From Neisseriales bacterium (GTDB taxonomy: Bacteria > Pseudomonadota > Gammaproteobacteria > Burkholderiales > UBA11063), in the NCBI GenBank assembly GCA_003538525.1, contig DPRZ01000169.1:1-5770 (forward strand): 5,770 nt of DNA, read 5' to 3'. The notes beneath the pieces were generated by a model. It searched no databases and was not told the DNA's origin. It worked only from the letters and a program-made list of their open reading frames with translations. This document shows, piece after piece, positions 1-5,770 of the stretch. Every line of letters starts with the position of its first letter. The first letter of the stretch is position 1. Both the position numbers and the translations under genes were made by a program.

Positions 1-92
1 CCCTTGAATTAATCTTGTTAATGCCACTTGTTCAATTTATCCTCAATTATCTAGTTAATTTGAAGTCGACTGAATTTATTTGGTATGAATAA
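1..92 (+). CDS. mreD: Probable MreD C-terminus (partial, 5' end outside window)
   Basis: An open frame runs in from the left edge (first complete codon at position 3) and ends at TAA 90-92, giving 29 residues. The peptide is strongly hydrophobic at first (LELILLMPLVQFILNYLV) and then short and polar, ending in WYE, as expected for the last membrane helix and cytoplasmic tail of a small integral membrane protein. It overlaps the next gene by 8 bases. The name comes mainly from context: in many Proteobacteria the order is mreB-mreC-mreD-mrdA-rodA, and MreD is a multi-pass inner-membrane protein of the elongasome. The fragment itself has no diagnostic motif, so another small membrane protein is possible. 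Confidence 0.55.
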   Translation, partial: LELILLMPLVQFILNYLVNLKSTEFIWYE

Positions 93-2079
93 ATCTCGAA
101 TTATCGCCGCCTATTTATTTGTCTTAATTGGTATTACGGTCTTATTAAGTCGGTATGCTTTTCTGCAAATTTCTGATCATCAAGTATTACTGAGTAAATC
201 AATTGATAATTACTCCTCTGTAGTAGCCGCGCAACCTGTGCGCGGTGCGATTATTGATAGTGAGAGTATTGTGCTTGCCGATAATCGTGTCTCATATGCC
301 GTTGCGATTTTGCCGCGTGATGCTAAAAACATTGAGTCGATTTTCGTTGGTTTAGAAAGTCAAATTAACTTTACCGCATTTGATAAAAAGAAATACTATA
401 AGCAATTGCGTTTGTCAAAAAATTATGATTGGGTAATTATTAAAGATGATTTATCCAATGTAGAGGTGGCAAATTTAACCGCGCATAGCTATTCATTTCC
501 TAATTTAAATGTTTTTGCACACACCAAACGTTATTATCCATTTCAAGACTTATATGCGCATAGTATTGGTTATGTTGGACGAGTTAGTGTAATTGATAAG
601 AAAAAATTGAATAGTTCTGGCACGTTAAGTAATTATGTGTCTAATGATTATATCGGTAAAAGTGGTCTTGAACAACAGTATGAATCGACTTTACGTGGGG
701 CGCTTGGGAAGAAAATTATTCGTACCGATGCTTATGGTAATGAAGTTGGCTTAGTGAGCAATAATCCTGCGGATGATGGTTATACACTGCAATTAACCCT
801 CAATAATCGTTTACAACAAAAAGCTTCGCAATTACTCGGTGATCGTAAGGGATCGGTAGTTGCTATTGATCCACAAACTGGTGGGGTCTTGGTTTTTGTT
901 TCAAAGCCATCTTATGATGCAAATTTATTTTTGGATGGAATTAGTCCAACTGATTGGGAGGATTTGCAAAATGATGCAGGCAATCCACTTTTAAATCGGA
1001 GCGCACAAGGTACTTATCCACCAGGTTCAACCTTTAAGCCATTTTTGGCGGCTGCAGCGCTATATTCTGGAGTCCGTACCGCCAGTTATCGTTTTCATGA
1101 TGTGGGTTATTTTACTCTGCCAGGCTCGTCGCATAAATTTAGAAATAGTGGTAATGAAGTACTTGGCACAATTGGTATTGTGGATGCAGTTACCCATTCA
1201 TCGGATGCGTTCTTCTATAAATTAGGTTTAGATATGGGCGTAGATCGAATGGATAAAACTTTGCCATTCTTTGGTTTAGGTAGTAAAACAGGGATTGATT
1301 TACCCCAAGAAGCAACGGGACTATTACCATCACGGGCTTGGAAAGCGAAACGCTTTGCTAAAGATCCTTACCAACGGAGTTGGCTACCAGCCGATAGTGT
1401 AACCATGGGGGTTGGTCAGGGATTTAATCATTATACGCCACTCCAAATGGCATATGCGACCAGTATTTTGGCAGATGATGGAGTAGCACATCGACCACAT
1501 TTGTTAAATCGAGTTTTAGATAAATCTGGGAATGTGGTTTATAATTATCAACAATCACAAACTACAATTCCAATTGCTAAAGCCGATCTAGATTTAATTA
1601 AGCTGGGTATGCAGCGCGTAATGCAAACAGGGACTGGTGCTAAAGTTGGTGCGGGTGTGAAATACACGATGGCAGGTAAAACTGGTACGGCTCAGGTGGT
1701 GGCATTGCAACAAAATTCGCGGAAGTCTAAATTTAGTGGTAGTCAATACAAAGATCATTCATGGTTTATAGCCTTTGCTCCAGTGGAGAATCCCAAAATT
1801 GCGATTGCGGTAATTGTAGAAAATGGTGGCTGGGGTGCCAGTGCGGCAGGTCCAATTGTGCGGCAAATTTTTGACAGCTATTTGTTGCAGAGTGAAAGTA
1901 GTAATCAAGAATCACAGGTTAAATATAAGAAATTTACCCCAACTAAAATCATTCAACCTGTAGTTACGAGTGATGATGAGGTTGAAAATGGTGATGACAC
2001 ATCTAAAGCTGTGGTGGAAGAACCCAGCGTAGTAGAACCTTCAGGAGGTAGTAATAATGACTCAAACACTCCACAATAA
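85..2079 (+). CDS. mrdA: Penicillin-binding protein 2, elongasome D,D-transpeptidase
   Basis: Class B penicillin-binding protein of 664 residues that cross-links peptidoglycan during lateral wall growth, working with RodA on the outer face of the inner membrane. Residues about 5-27 form a single uncleaved membrane anchor. A pedestal/dimerisation domain follows (about 45-230), including VRGAIIDSES at 52-61. The transpeptidase domain spans about 255-600. Its catalytic motifs are all present: STFK at 315-318 (nucleophile S315, K318), S372-S-D374 (the SxD form usual in PBP2) and KTGT at 532-535. The conserved stretches YPPGSTFKPF and GVGQGFNHYTPLQMA support PBP2 rather than FtsI. Residues about 602-664 are a low-complexity tail rich in Ser, Glu, Asp, Asn and Pro, so the protein is somewhat longer than the 633-residue E. 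coli enzyme. The start at 85 places the anchor correctly and overlaps the upstream gene by 8 bases. No strong Shine-Dalgarno precedes it, so translational coupling is likely. Confidence 0.96.
   Translation: MNKSRIIAAYLFVLIGITVLLSRYAFLQISDHQVLLSKSIDNYSSVVAAQPVRGAIIDSESIVLADNRVSYAVAILPRDAKNIESIFVGLESQINFTAFDKKKYYKQLRLSKNYDWVIIKDDLSNVEVANLTAHSYSFPNLNVFAHTKRYYPFQDLYAHSIGYVGRVSVIDKKKLNSSGTLSNYVSNDYIGKSGLEQQYESTLRGALGKKIIRTDAYGNEVGLVSNNPADDGYTLQLTLNNRLQQKASQLLGDRKGSVVAIDPQTGGVLVFVSKPSYDANLFLDGISPTDWEDLQNDAGNPLLNRSAQGTYPPGSTFKPFLAAAALYSGVRTASYRFHDVGYFTLPGSSHKFRNSGNEVLGTIGIVDAVTHSSDAFFYKLGLDMGVDRMDKTLPFFGLGSKTGIDLPQEATGLLPSRAWKAKRFAKDPYQRSWLPADSVTMGVGQGFNHYTPLQMAYATSILADDGVAHRPHLLNRVLDKSGNVVYNYQQSQTTIPIAKADLDLIKLGMQRVMQTGTGAKVGAGVKYTMAGKTGTAQVVALQQNSRKSKFSGSQYKDHSWFIAFAPVENPKIAIAVIVENGGWGASAAGPIVRQIFDSYLLQSESSNQESQVKYKKFTPTKIIQPVVTSDDEVENGDDTSKAVVEEPSVVEPSGGSNNDSNTPQ
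2043..2049 (+). promoter_or_regulatory. Strong ribosome binding site for rodA inside mrdA
   Basis: AGGAGGT lies 7 bases before the ATG at 2057 and is a near-perfect anti-Shine-Dalgarno match. It sits within the codons for the Pro-Ser-Gly-Gly-Ser stretch of the PBP2 tail. It fixes the rodA start at 2057 and implies that ribosomes finishing mrdA feed rodA initiation. Confidence 0.85.
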
Positions 2080-3169
2080 GTTATTTAGGGTATGGAATTA
2101 TTTATTTAATTTTGACTATGTGTTAATTTTTCTTTTATTGACATTATTTGCAGTAAATATATTTATTCAATATTCAGCCAATGATCAAAATATGACCCGG
2201 ATGTATAACGATGTATTTTATTTAGCGCTGTCATTTGGGTTGATGATTATAATTGCGGGAATAAATATTAGCAAAATTCGTGCTGCGGCGCTACCTTTGT
2301 ATGTTTTATCATTGGTGTTAATTGCCTTGGTCTTGTTAATTGGGGTGCGGGTTAATGGCGCGCAACGCTGGTTGAATTTGGGAATCCGCATCCAACCATC
2401 AGAATTATGTAAGTTGGCTGTGCCATTATTGGTGGCATATGTAATTTCGATAAAAGACCATATTTTAAGTTATAAGGACTATTTAGTTGGTTTTGTGATT
2501 ATTGCCATTCCTTTTGCCATGATTGCCAAACAGCCAGATTTAGGAACCGGGATTTTAGTTTTTGCCGCTGGTTTTTTTGTGTTGTTTTTTGCTGGGTTAC
2601 CTTGGAAAGTAATGATCATTAGCTTGATTGGGATAGTAGCATCAAGTCCATTAATTTGGAGTTTTCTACTTAAAGATTATCAAAAGCATCGCTTATTAAC
2701 CTTAATTGACCCACAGTCAGATCCTCTAGGTAAAGGTTATCACATCATTCAGGGGATAATTGCGATTGGTTCGGGTGGTCTTTGGGGGCAAGGCTATTTG
2801 CGCGGAAGTCAGGTTCATTTGAATTTTATCCCAGAAAAACACACCGATTTTGTGGTGACAGTTTTAGCCGAGGAATTTGGTTATGTTGGCGTCGCTGTGG
2901 TGCTGATGCTGTATCTTTTGGTGGCATTACGTGGCTTACGGATTACGCGGATGGCACAAGATCGCTTTTCCAGAACGCTAGCAGGAAGTATTACGCTTTC
3001 ATTTATGCTCTATGTTTTGATTAATATGGGGATGGTCAGCGGTATTTTCCCCGTAGTTGGGGTACCTTTACCATTGATTAGTTATGGCGGAACTGCCACG
3101 GTGGTATTAATGATTGGTTTTGGTATCTTGCTCTCGATTGATCATCAGCGGCGTTATCGTCCATTATAG
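2057..3169 (+). CDS. rodA: RodA, SEDS-family peptidoglycan glycosyltransferase
   Basis: A 370-residue multi-pass membrane protein (about ten hydrophobic helices) that polymerises lipid II into glycan strands as the partner of PBP2 in the Rod complex. Hallmarks of the RodA/FtsW (SEDS) family are present. They are GAQRWLNLG at 101-109 with the conserved W105, QPSE at 113-116, and QPDLGT at 159-164. The large periplasmic loop contains DPLGKGYHIIQG at 222-233 and PEKHTDF at 259-265. D264 corresponds to the essential SEDS aspartate, and VPLPLISYGG lies at 336-345. The motif wording and the length match RodA (E. coli 370 residues) better than FtsW. The gene starts inside mrdA with a 23-base overlap and a strong ribosome binding site. 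It appears to be the last gene of the mre-mrd operon, since the next gene lies on the opposite strand. Confidence 0.96.
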   Translation: MTQTLHNKLFRVWNYLFNFDYVLIFLLLTLFAVNIFIQYSANDQNMTRMYNDVFYLALSFGLMIIIAGINISKIRAAALPLYVLSLVLIALVLLIGVRVNGAQRWLNLGIRIQPSELCKLAVPLLVAYVISIKDHILSYKDYLVGFVIIAIPFAMIAKQPDLGTGILVFAAGFFVLFFAGLPWKVMIISLIGIVASSPLIWSFLLKDYQKHRLLTLIDPQSDPLGKGYHIIQGIIAIGSGGLWGQGYLRGSQVHLNFIPEKHTDFVVTVLAEEFGYVGVAVVLMLYLLVALRGLRITRMAQDRFSRTLAGSITLSFMLYVLINMGMVSGIFPVVGVPLPLISYGGTATVVLMIGFGILLSIDHQRRYRPL

Positions 3170-3173
3170 GTAT

Positions 3174-3191
3174 TTATAAGGTGACTTATAA
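3174..3191 (+). other. Short hairpin after rodA, weak terminator candidate
   Basis: TTATAAG (3174-3180) and CTTATAA (3185-3191) can form a 7-bp stem closed by the tetraloop GTGA, which has the stable GNRA form. The hairpin begins 4 bases after the rodA stop. The stem has only one G-C pair and no T tract follows on either strand, so it is a poor intrinsic terminator. It might instead protect the transcript's 3' end. Nothing else in the 3170-3274 convergent spacer looks like a classical terminator. Confidence 0.3.
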
Positions 3192-3274
3192 GCTTGAATC
3201 GTTAAGTGTTGAACTGGTTATTAGGGTAGGATAGATTCATGTAACTATTTATAGTAAATCATGGTAACATCACA

Positions 3275-4063
3275 TTATTGTTCAATGGCTGCGGTAACTA
3301 ATTTTGCGATTTCTTCATCAAGGATAATTATATTGGGTTTCCATAATGATTTTGGCACACTAGTGTGGTAGCCGTGTTGAGTTGCTAATTCCCCCAGTAG
3401 CCGAGTATTTGATCCTGCAATATCAAATTTCAAGCAGAGTTGGTTAATGCAATTAGCAACCGTACTTCGTGATATCTTTAGTAATTGTCCAATTTTTTCT
3501 TGGGTAATGCTGTTAGCTAGTAAAAATATTACTTCGTCTTCTCTTTGGGTTAGTTCCACTGTCGAGGTTTTTGGTCTAAATCTGCCGTCGTTATAGATAT
3601 AATCCTGAAAATTAAAGAATTTATTTTCTATGGCGATGCTTTGCAAAGCAATAATTTCTCCAGAATGATGGTAAATAGGTAAAAATGTAACCATAAAAGA
3701 GGTGAAAATATTATTGTAGGGTAATAAATCGACAAAATATATAATAGTTCCGGTTTTAAAGACGTGCTTTTGGAGTTGAATAATTCTTTGTGCGTGTAAA
3801 ATTAGCAGAGGTATATTTTGTTCAGAATAGAATTTACCAAATACTTTTCCCATAAGGTCTTGGTTGTGACAGTCTAAATAGGACGTGTTTTCTATTTCTT
3901 GCCACGATTTGAATCCAACGCTTCGTGCTGATAGGTCTGTGCATATTTTGAGCCTTAGTTCGTCATCAAAAAGAGATGCGTGCACATTGTTTTTAAGAAT
4001 ATGTTTAAAATTTGGTAGTAATACTTCATTGATATACTGTTGTTTTTCTATGGCTGTAAGCAT
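3275..4063 (-). CDS. PAS-like/LuxR-type helix-turn-helix transcriptional regulator
   Basis: A 262-residue putative DNA-binding regulator with no membrane segment or signal peptide. Residues about 28-150 look like a PAS-type sensor fold. LFDDELRLKICTDLSARSVGF resembles the first strands and a following helix, and a later strand pair (about 119-146) ends in ALQSIAIENK. I cannot identify a ligand. Residues about 168-231 match the LuxR/FixJ HTH pattern: LTQREDEV at 171-178, then ITQEKIGQLLKISRSTVANCINQL, with recognition helix about 198-213. The usual His after TVxx is replaced by Cys. There is no receiver-domain Asp pocket, so it is not a classical response regulator. About 30 extra residues (232-262) follow the HTH. 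The start at 4063 is supported by GGAAAG 8 bases upstream. The gene is convergent with rodA and divergent from lepA, so it stands alone. Its targets are unknown, and autoregulation from the adjacent intergenic region is possible. Confidence 0.8.
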   Translation of the reverse strand: MLTAIEKQQYINEVLLPNFKHILKNNVHASLFDDELRLKICTDLSARSVGFKSWQEIENTSYLDCHNQDLMGKVFGKFYSEQNIPLLILHAQRIIQLQKHVFKTGTIIYFVDLLPYNNIFTSFMVTFLPIYHHSGEIIALQSIAIENKFFNFQDYIYNDGRFRPKTSTVELTQREDEVIFLLANSITQEKIGQLLKISRSTVANCINQLCLKFDIAGSNTRLLGELATQHGYHTSVPKSLWKPNIIILDEEIAKLVTAAIEQ

Positions 4064-4098
4064 AATCTAATCTTTCCGTAGAGTAATTTAATTTCTTG

Positions 4099-4127
4099 AT
4101 TTTACCATCTTCTAGCCATTTTTTTAA
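4099..4127 (-). promoter_or_regulatory. Candidate sigma-70 promoter for the PAS-LuxR regulator
   Basis: Reading the minus strand, TTAAAA (4122-4127, 4 of 6 matches to TTGACA) is separated by 17 bases from TAAAAT (4099-4104, 5 of 6 matches to TATAAT). A TG dinucleotide sits one base upstream of the -10, giving an extended -10. The predicted transcript would start near 4092 with a leader of about 28 bases. Such AT-rich sequence yields chance matches, so this is moderate evidence only. Confidence 0.45.
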
Positions 4128-4143
4128 TTAAGATGTACATTTA

Positions 4144-4184
4144 TATAGGTTTTAGTTTGAAATATCTAAAATACACGACCTATA
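4144..4184. repeat. Nested inverted repeat, possible operator
   Basis: The outer arms are TATAGGT (4144-4150) and ACCTATA (4178-4184). The inner arms are TTTTAG (4150-4155) and CTAAAA (4166-4171), separated by 10 bases. The outer and inner left arms share base 4150. A further TATAG at 4196-4200 repeats the outer motif. The element lies about 17 bases upstream of the proposed -35 of the regulator gene, a position typical of an activator site. Binding by the adjacent LuxR-type protein is an inference, and the base composition makes short repeats likely by chance. Confidence 0.35.
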
Positions 4185-4287
4185 AGCTAACGATCTATAG
4201 TGCAGCATTAATAATGACTCTTGAGTAACTTTATTTTGCTAGTTTGCACTTTAACTTGAATGTGCGCTGAATAGTGTGTGGAGACTT

Positions 4288-4316
4288 TTAAAGCAAGTTG
4301 CTGAATATGCTATAAT
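4288..4316 (+). promoter_or_regulatory. Extended -10 promoter for lepA
   Basis: A perfect TATAAT (4311-4316) is preceded by TG and one base (4308-4310), the extended -10 arrangement. The best -35 at 17-base spacing is the weak TTAAAG (4288-4293), which is common where an extended -10 is present. The start would fall near 4322, leaving a leader of about 73 bases before the lepA ATG. It is the strongest promoter-like sequence in the window. Confidence 0.65.
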
Positions 4317-4348
4317 ATTGCTCAATTATTAATTATTTCTATACATCA

Positions 4349-4368
4349 TTGCCGTTTATTTTCGGTAA
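4349..4368 (+). other. Small hairpin in the lepA leader
   Basis: TTGCCG (4349-4354) can pair with CGGTAA (4363-4368), including one G-U pair, around an 8-base loop rich in T. It lies 26 bases before the lepA start and does not cover the ribosome binding site. No T tract or alternative structure that would suggest attenuation is evident, so any role is speculative. Confidence 0.25.
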
Positions 4369-4394
4369 ATTGATTCAAATTAAATTAGGATAAC

Positions 4395-5770
4395 ATGAAA
4401 AATATCAGAAATTTCTCAATTATTGCCCATATTGATCATGGGAAATCAACCTTAGCCGATCGCTTTATTGAATTTTGTGGTGGTTTAGATAAACGTGAAA
4501 TGGACAGCCAAGTTTTAGACTCAATGGATATTGAGAAAGAGCGCGGAATTACAATTAAAGCTCAAACGGCATCCTTAAATTATAAAGCCAAAGATGGCAT
4601 TATCTATAATCTGAATTTAATTGATACACCTGGACATGTGGATTTTTCCTATGAAGTGTCACGCTCACTATCGGCGTGTGAAGGTGCGTTGTTAGTGGTT
4701 GATGCCTCGCAAGGTGTTGAAGCGCAAACGGTTGCTAATTGTTATACTGCCATTGATTTGGGCATTGAAGTTTTGCCAGTGTTAAATAAAATTGATTTAC
4801 CTTCTGCTGAGCCTGATCGGGTTGCCCAAGAAATTGAAGATATTATCGGTCTAGAAGCTCTTGATGCGGTACATTGCTCGGCTAAAACAGGGCTTGGCCT
4901 ACAAGATGTCTTAGAGTTGGTGGTGGCTAAAATACCTGCACCGCGTGGCGATGTAACTAAACCCTTAAAAGCCTTGATTGTTGATTCGTGGTTTGATAAT
5001 TACGTCGGCGTTGTTATGCTAGTGCGGATGATTGATGGCGAATTGAAGCCTAAAGATAAAATTAAATTAATGAGTAATAAGGCGGTTTTCTTGTGTGAAC
5101 AAGTCGGTGTTTTTACTCCGAAAATGTTGCCACGTCCTAAATTATCAGCTGGACAAGTTGGTTATATTATTGCAGGAATTAAAGAGTTACATTATGCCAA
5201 AGTTGGTGATACAGTTACGCTAGAGGCGAATCCAGCCACTGAGCAACTACCTGGCTTTAAAGAAATTCAGCCTAAAGTATTTGCGGGTTTGTATCCAGTT
5301 GAGTCGCATGACTATGAGTCTTTGCGTGATTCGCTTGAGAAATTAAAACTTAATGATTCTTCATTAAATTATGAACCAGAAGTTTCGCAAGCGCTGGGCT
5401 TTGGCTTTCGCTGTGGATTCTTGGGTTTATTGCATATGGAAATTGTCCAAGAGCGCCTAGAGCGTGAGTTTGATATGGATTTAATTACCACGGCGCCGAC
5501 TGTGGTGTATCAGATTTTGGAAAAAACTGGTGAAGTTATTACCGTGGAAAATCCAGCTAAGTTGCCTGACCCAAGTCGAATTCAGGAAATTCGTGAACCG
5601 ATTATTACGGCAAATATTTTGGTGCCAAATGATCATGTTGGTTCGGTAATTACCTTATGTACGCAAAAACGCGGTGTGCAGACAAATATGCAATATATGG
5701 GGCGTCAAGTAATGTTGAGCTACGAAATGCCGCTTAATGAAGTGGTTTTAGATTTCTTTGATAAATTAAA
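4395..5770 (+). CDS. lepA: Elongation factor 4 (LepA), ribosomal GTPase, 3' end outside window
   Basis: The frame is open from ATG 4395 to the window edge, giving 458 codons plus two bases of about 600 expected. LepA is a cytoplasmic translational GTPase related to EF-G that acts on the ribosome. Back-translocation and roles in initiation or 30S assembly have been proposed. The G-domain motifs are intact: AHIDHGKST at 11-19 (P loop), RGITIKA at 50-56, DTPGH at 77-81 with catalytic H81, NKID at 131-134 and SAK at 162-164. Later blocks typical of LepA include [11 protein letters not shown], the IFTPK-like [21 protein letters not shown] and [14 protein letters not shown]. The LepA-specific C-terminal domain lies beyond the edge. 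AGGA at 4387-4390 is a modest, closely spaced ribosome binding site. A dedicated promoter lies upstream. Whether lepB follows, as in many Proteobacteria, cannot be seen. Confidence 0.97.
   Translation, partial: MKNIRNFSIIAHIDHGKSTLADRFIEFCGGLDKREMDSQVLDSMDIEKERGITIKAQTASLNYKAKDGIIYNLNLIDTPGHVDFSYEVSRSLSACEGALLVVDASQGVEAQTVANCYTAIDLGIEVLPVLNKIDLPSAEPDRVAQEIEDIIGLEALDAVHCSAKTGLGLQDVLELVVAKIPAPRGDVTKPLKALIVDSWFDNYVGVVMLVRMIDGELKPKDKIKLMSNKAVFLCEQVGVFTPKMLPRPKLSAGQVGYIIAGIKELHYAKVGDTVTLEANPATEQLPGFKEIQPKVFAGLYPVESHDYESLRDSLEKLKLNDSSLNYEPEVSQALGFGFRCGFLGLLHMEIVQERLEREFDMDLITTAPTVVYQILEKTGEVITVENPAKLPDPSRIQEIREPIITANILVPNDHVGSVITLCTQKRGVQTNMQYMGRQVMLSYEMPLNEVVLDFFDKL

Larger units (their letters stand above)
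4064..4394. other. Divergent intergenic region between the PAS-LuxR regulator and lepA
   Basis: A 331-base AT-rich stretch with no convincing gene. It contains a candidate minus-strand promoter (4099-4127), a nested inverted repeat (4144-4184), an extended -10 promoter for lepA (4308-4316) and the lepA leader (about 4322-4394). The part between about 4200 and 4285 shows only small palindromic scraps, such as ACTC-TT-GAGT at 4217-4226, and nothing I can assign. Confidence 0.6.

Noticed and set aside
2782..3024. 80-codon plus-strand ORF inside rodA
   Set aside because: It lies wholly within the well-supported rodA frame, has no family resemblance, and its composition is that of an out-of-frame shadow.
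3244..3255. ACTAT-TT-ATAGT inverted repeat near the regulator's 3' end
   Set aside because: The 2-base loop is too tight for a stable hairpin, there is no G-C content to speak of, and no T tract follows.
3885..4070. 61-codon plus-strand ORF opposite the start of the regulator
   Set aside because: It is antisense to a convincing coding region, is Cys/Ser-rich without motifs, and has no ribosome binding site of note.
4217..4226. ACTC-TT-GAGT palindrome between the two promoters
   Set aside because: Four-base arms are expected by chance, and the position does not match a promoter element.
4133..4228. 31-residue plus-strand ORF (starts MYIYIGFSLK) in the divergent intergenic region
   Set aside because: There is no Shine-Dalgarno or promoter directly upstream, it overlaps the candidate operator, and it looks like chance coding in AT-rich DNA.
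4395..5770. Possibility that the translational GTPase is a mobile or resistance-type protein (TetM-like ribosomal protection)
   Set aside because: The LepA-specific blocks and near-continuous similarity to LepA motifs identify it as housekeeping elongation factor 4.

Overview
The window is a moderately AT-rich bacterial chromosomal segment carrying conserved cell-wall elongation genes and a translation factor. Protein motifs place it in the Proteobacteria. The PBP2 transpeptidase region (sequence around 'GYFTLPGSSHKFRN', 'SRAWKAKRF' and 'GQGFNHYTPLQMA') reads most like betaproteobacterial, Neisseriales-type PBP2. A low-GC member of that group is my best guess. This rests on remembered family patterns, not on a search.

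Positions 1-3169 (+ strand) are the end of an mre/mrd operon. A 29-residue hydrophobic C-terminus, probably MreD, overlaps the start of mrdA (PBP2) by 8 bases. mrdA overlaps rodA by 23 bases, and the rodA Shine-Dalgarno sequence lies inside the mrdA coding sequence. PBP2 (transpeptidase) and RodA (SEDS glycan polymerase) together form the synthetic core of the elongasome, which MreB, MreC and MreD position in rod-shaped cells. The overlaps suggest translational coupling.

Positions 3170-3274 are a short convergent spacer with one weak hairpin and no clear intrinsic terminator. Positions 3275-4063 (- strand) encode a 262-residue regulator with a probable PAS-like N-terminal sensor, a LuxR/FixJ-type helix-turn-helix and an extra C-terminal tail. 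It has no obvious functional link to its neighbours and is the accessory element of the window.

Positions 4064-4394 are a 331-base divergent intergenic region. It holds a candidate promoter for the regulator, a nested inverted repeat that could be an operator, an extended -10 promoter for lepA and a leader of about 70 bases. From 4395 to the window edge runs lepA (elongation factor 4), of which 458 codons are visible before it is cut off.

Most of the window is ordinary core genome. I see no mobile element, CRISPR array, tRNA or rRNA, and no strong sign of a new system. The points most worth a second look are the orphan PAS-LuxR regulator and the inverted repeats in front of it.
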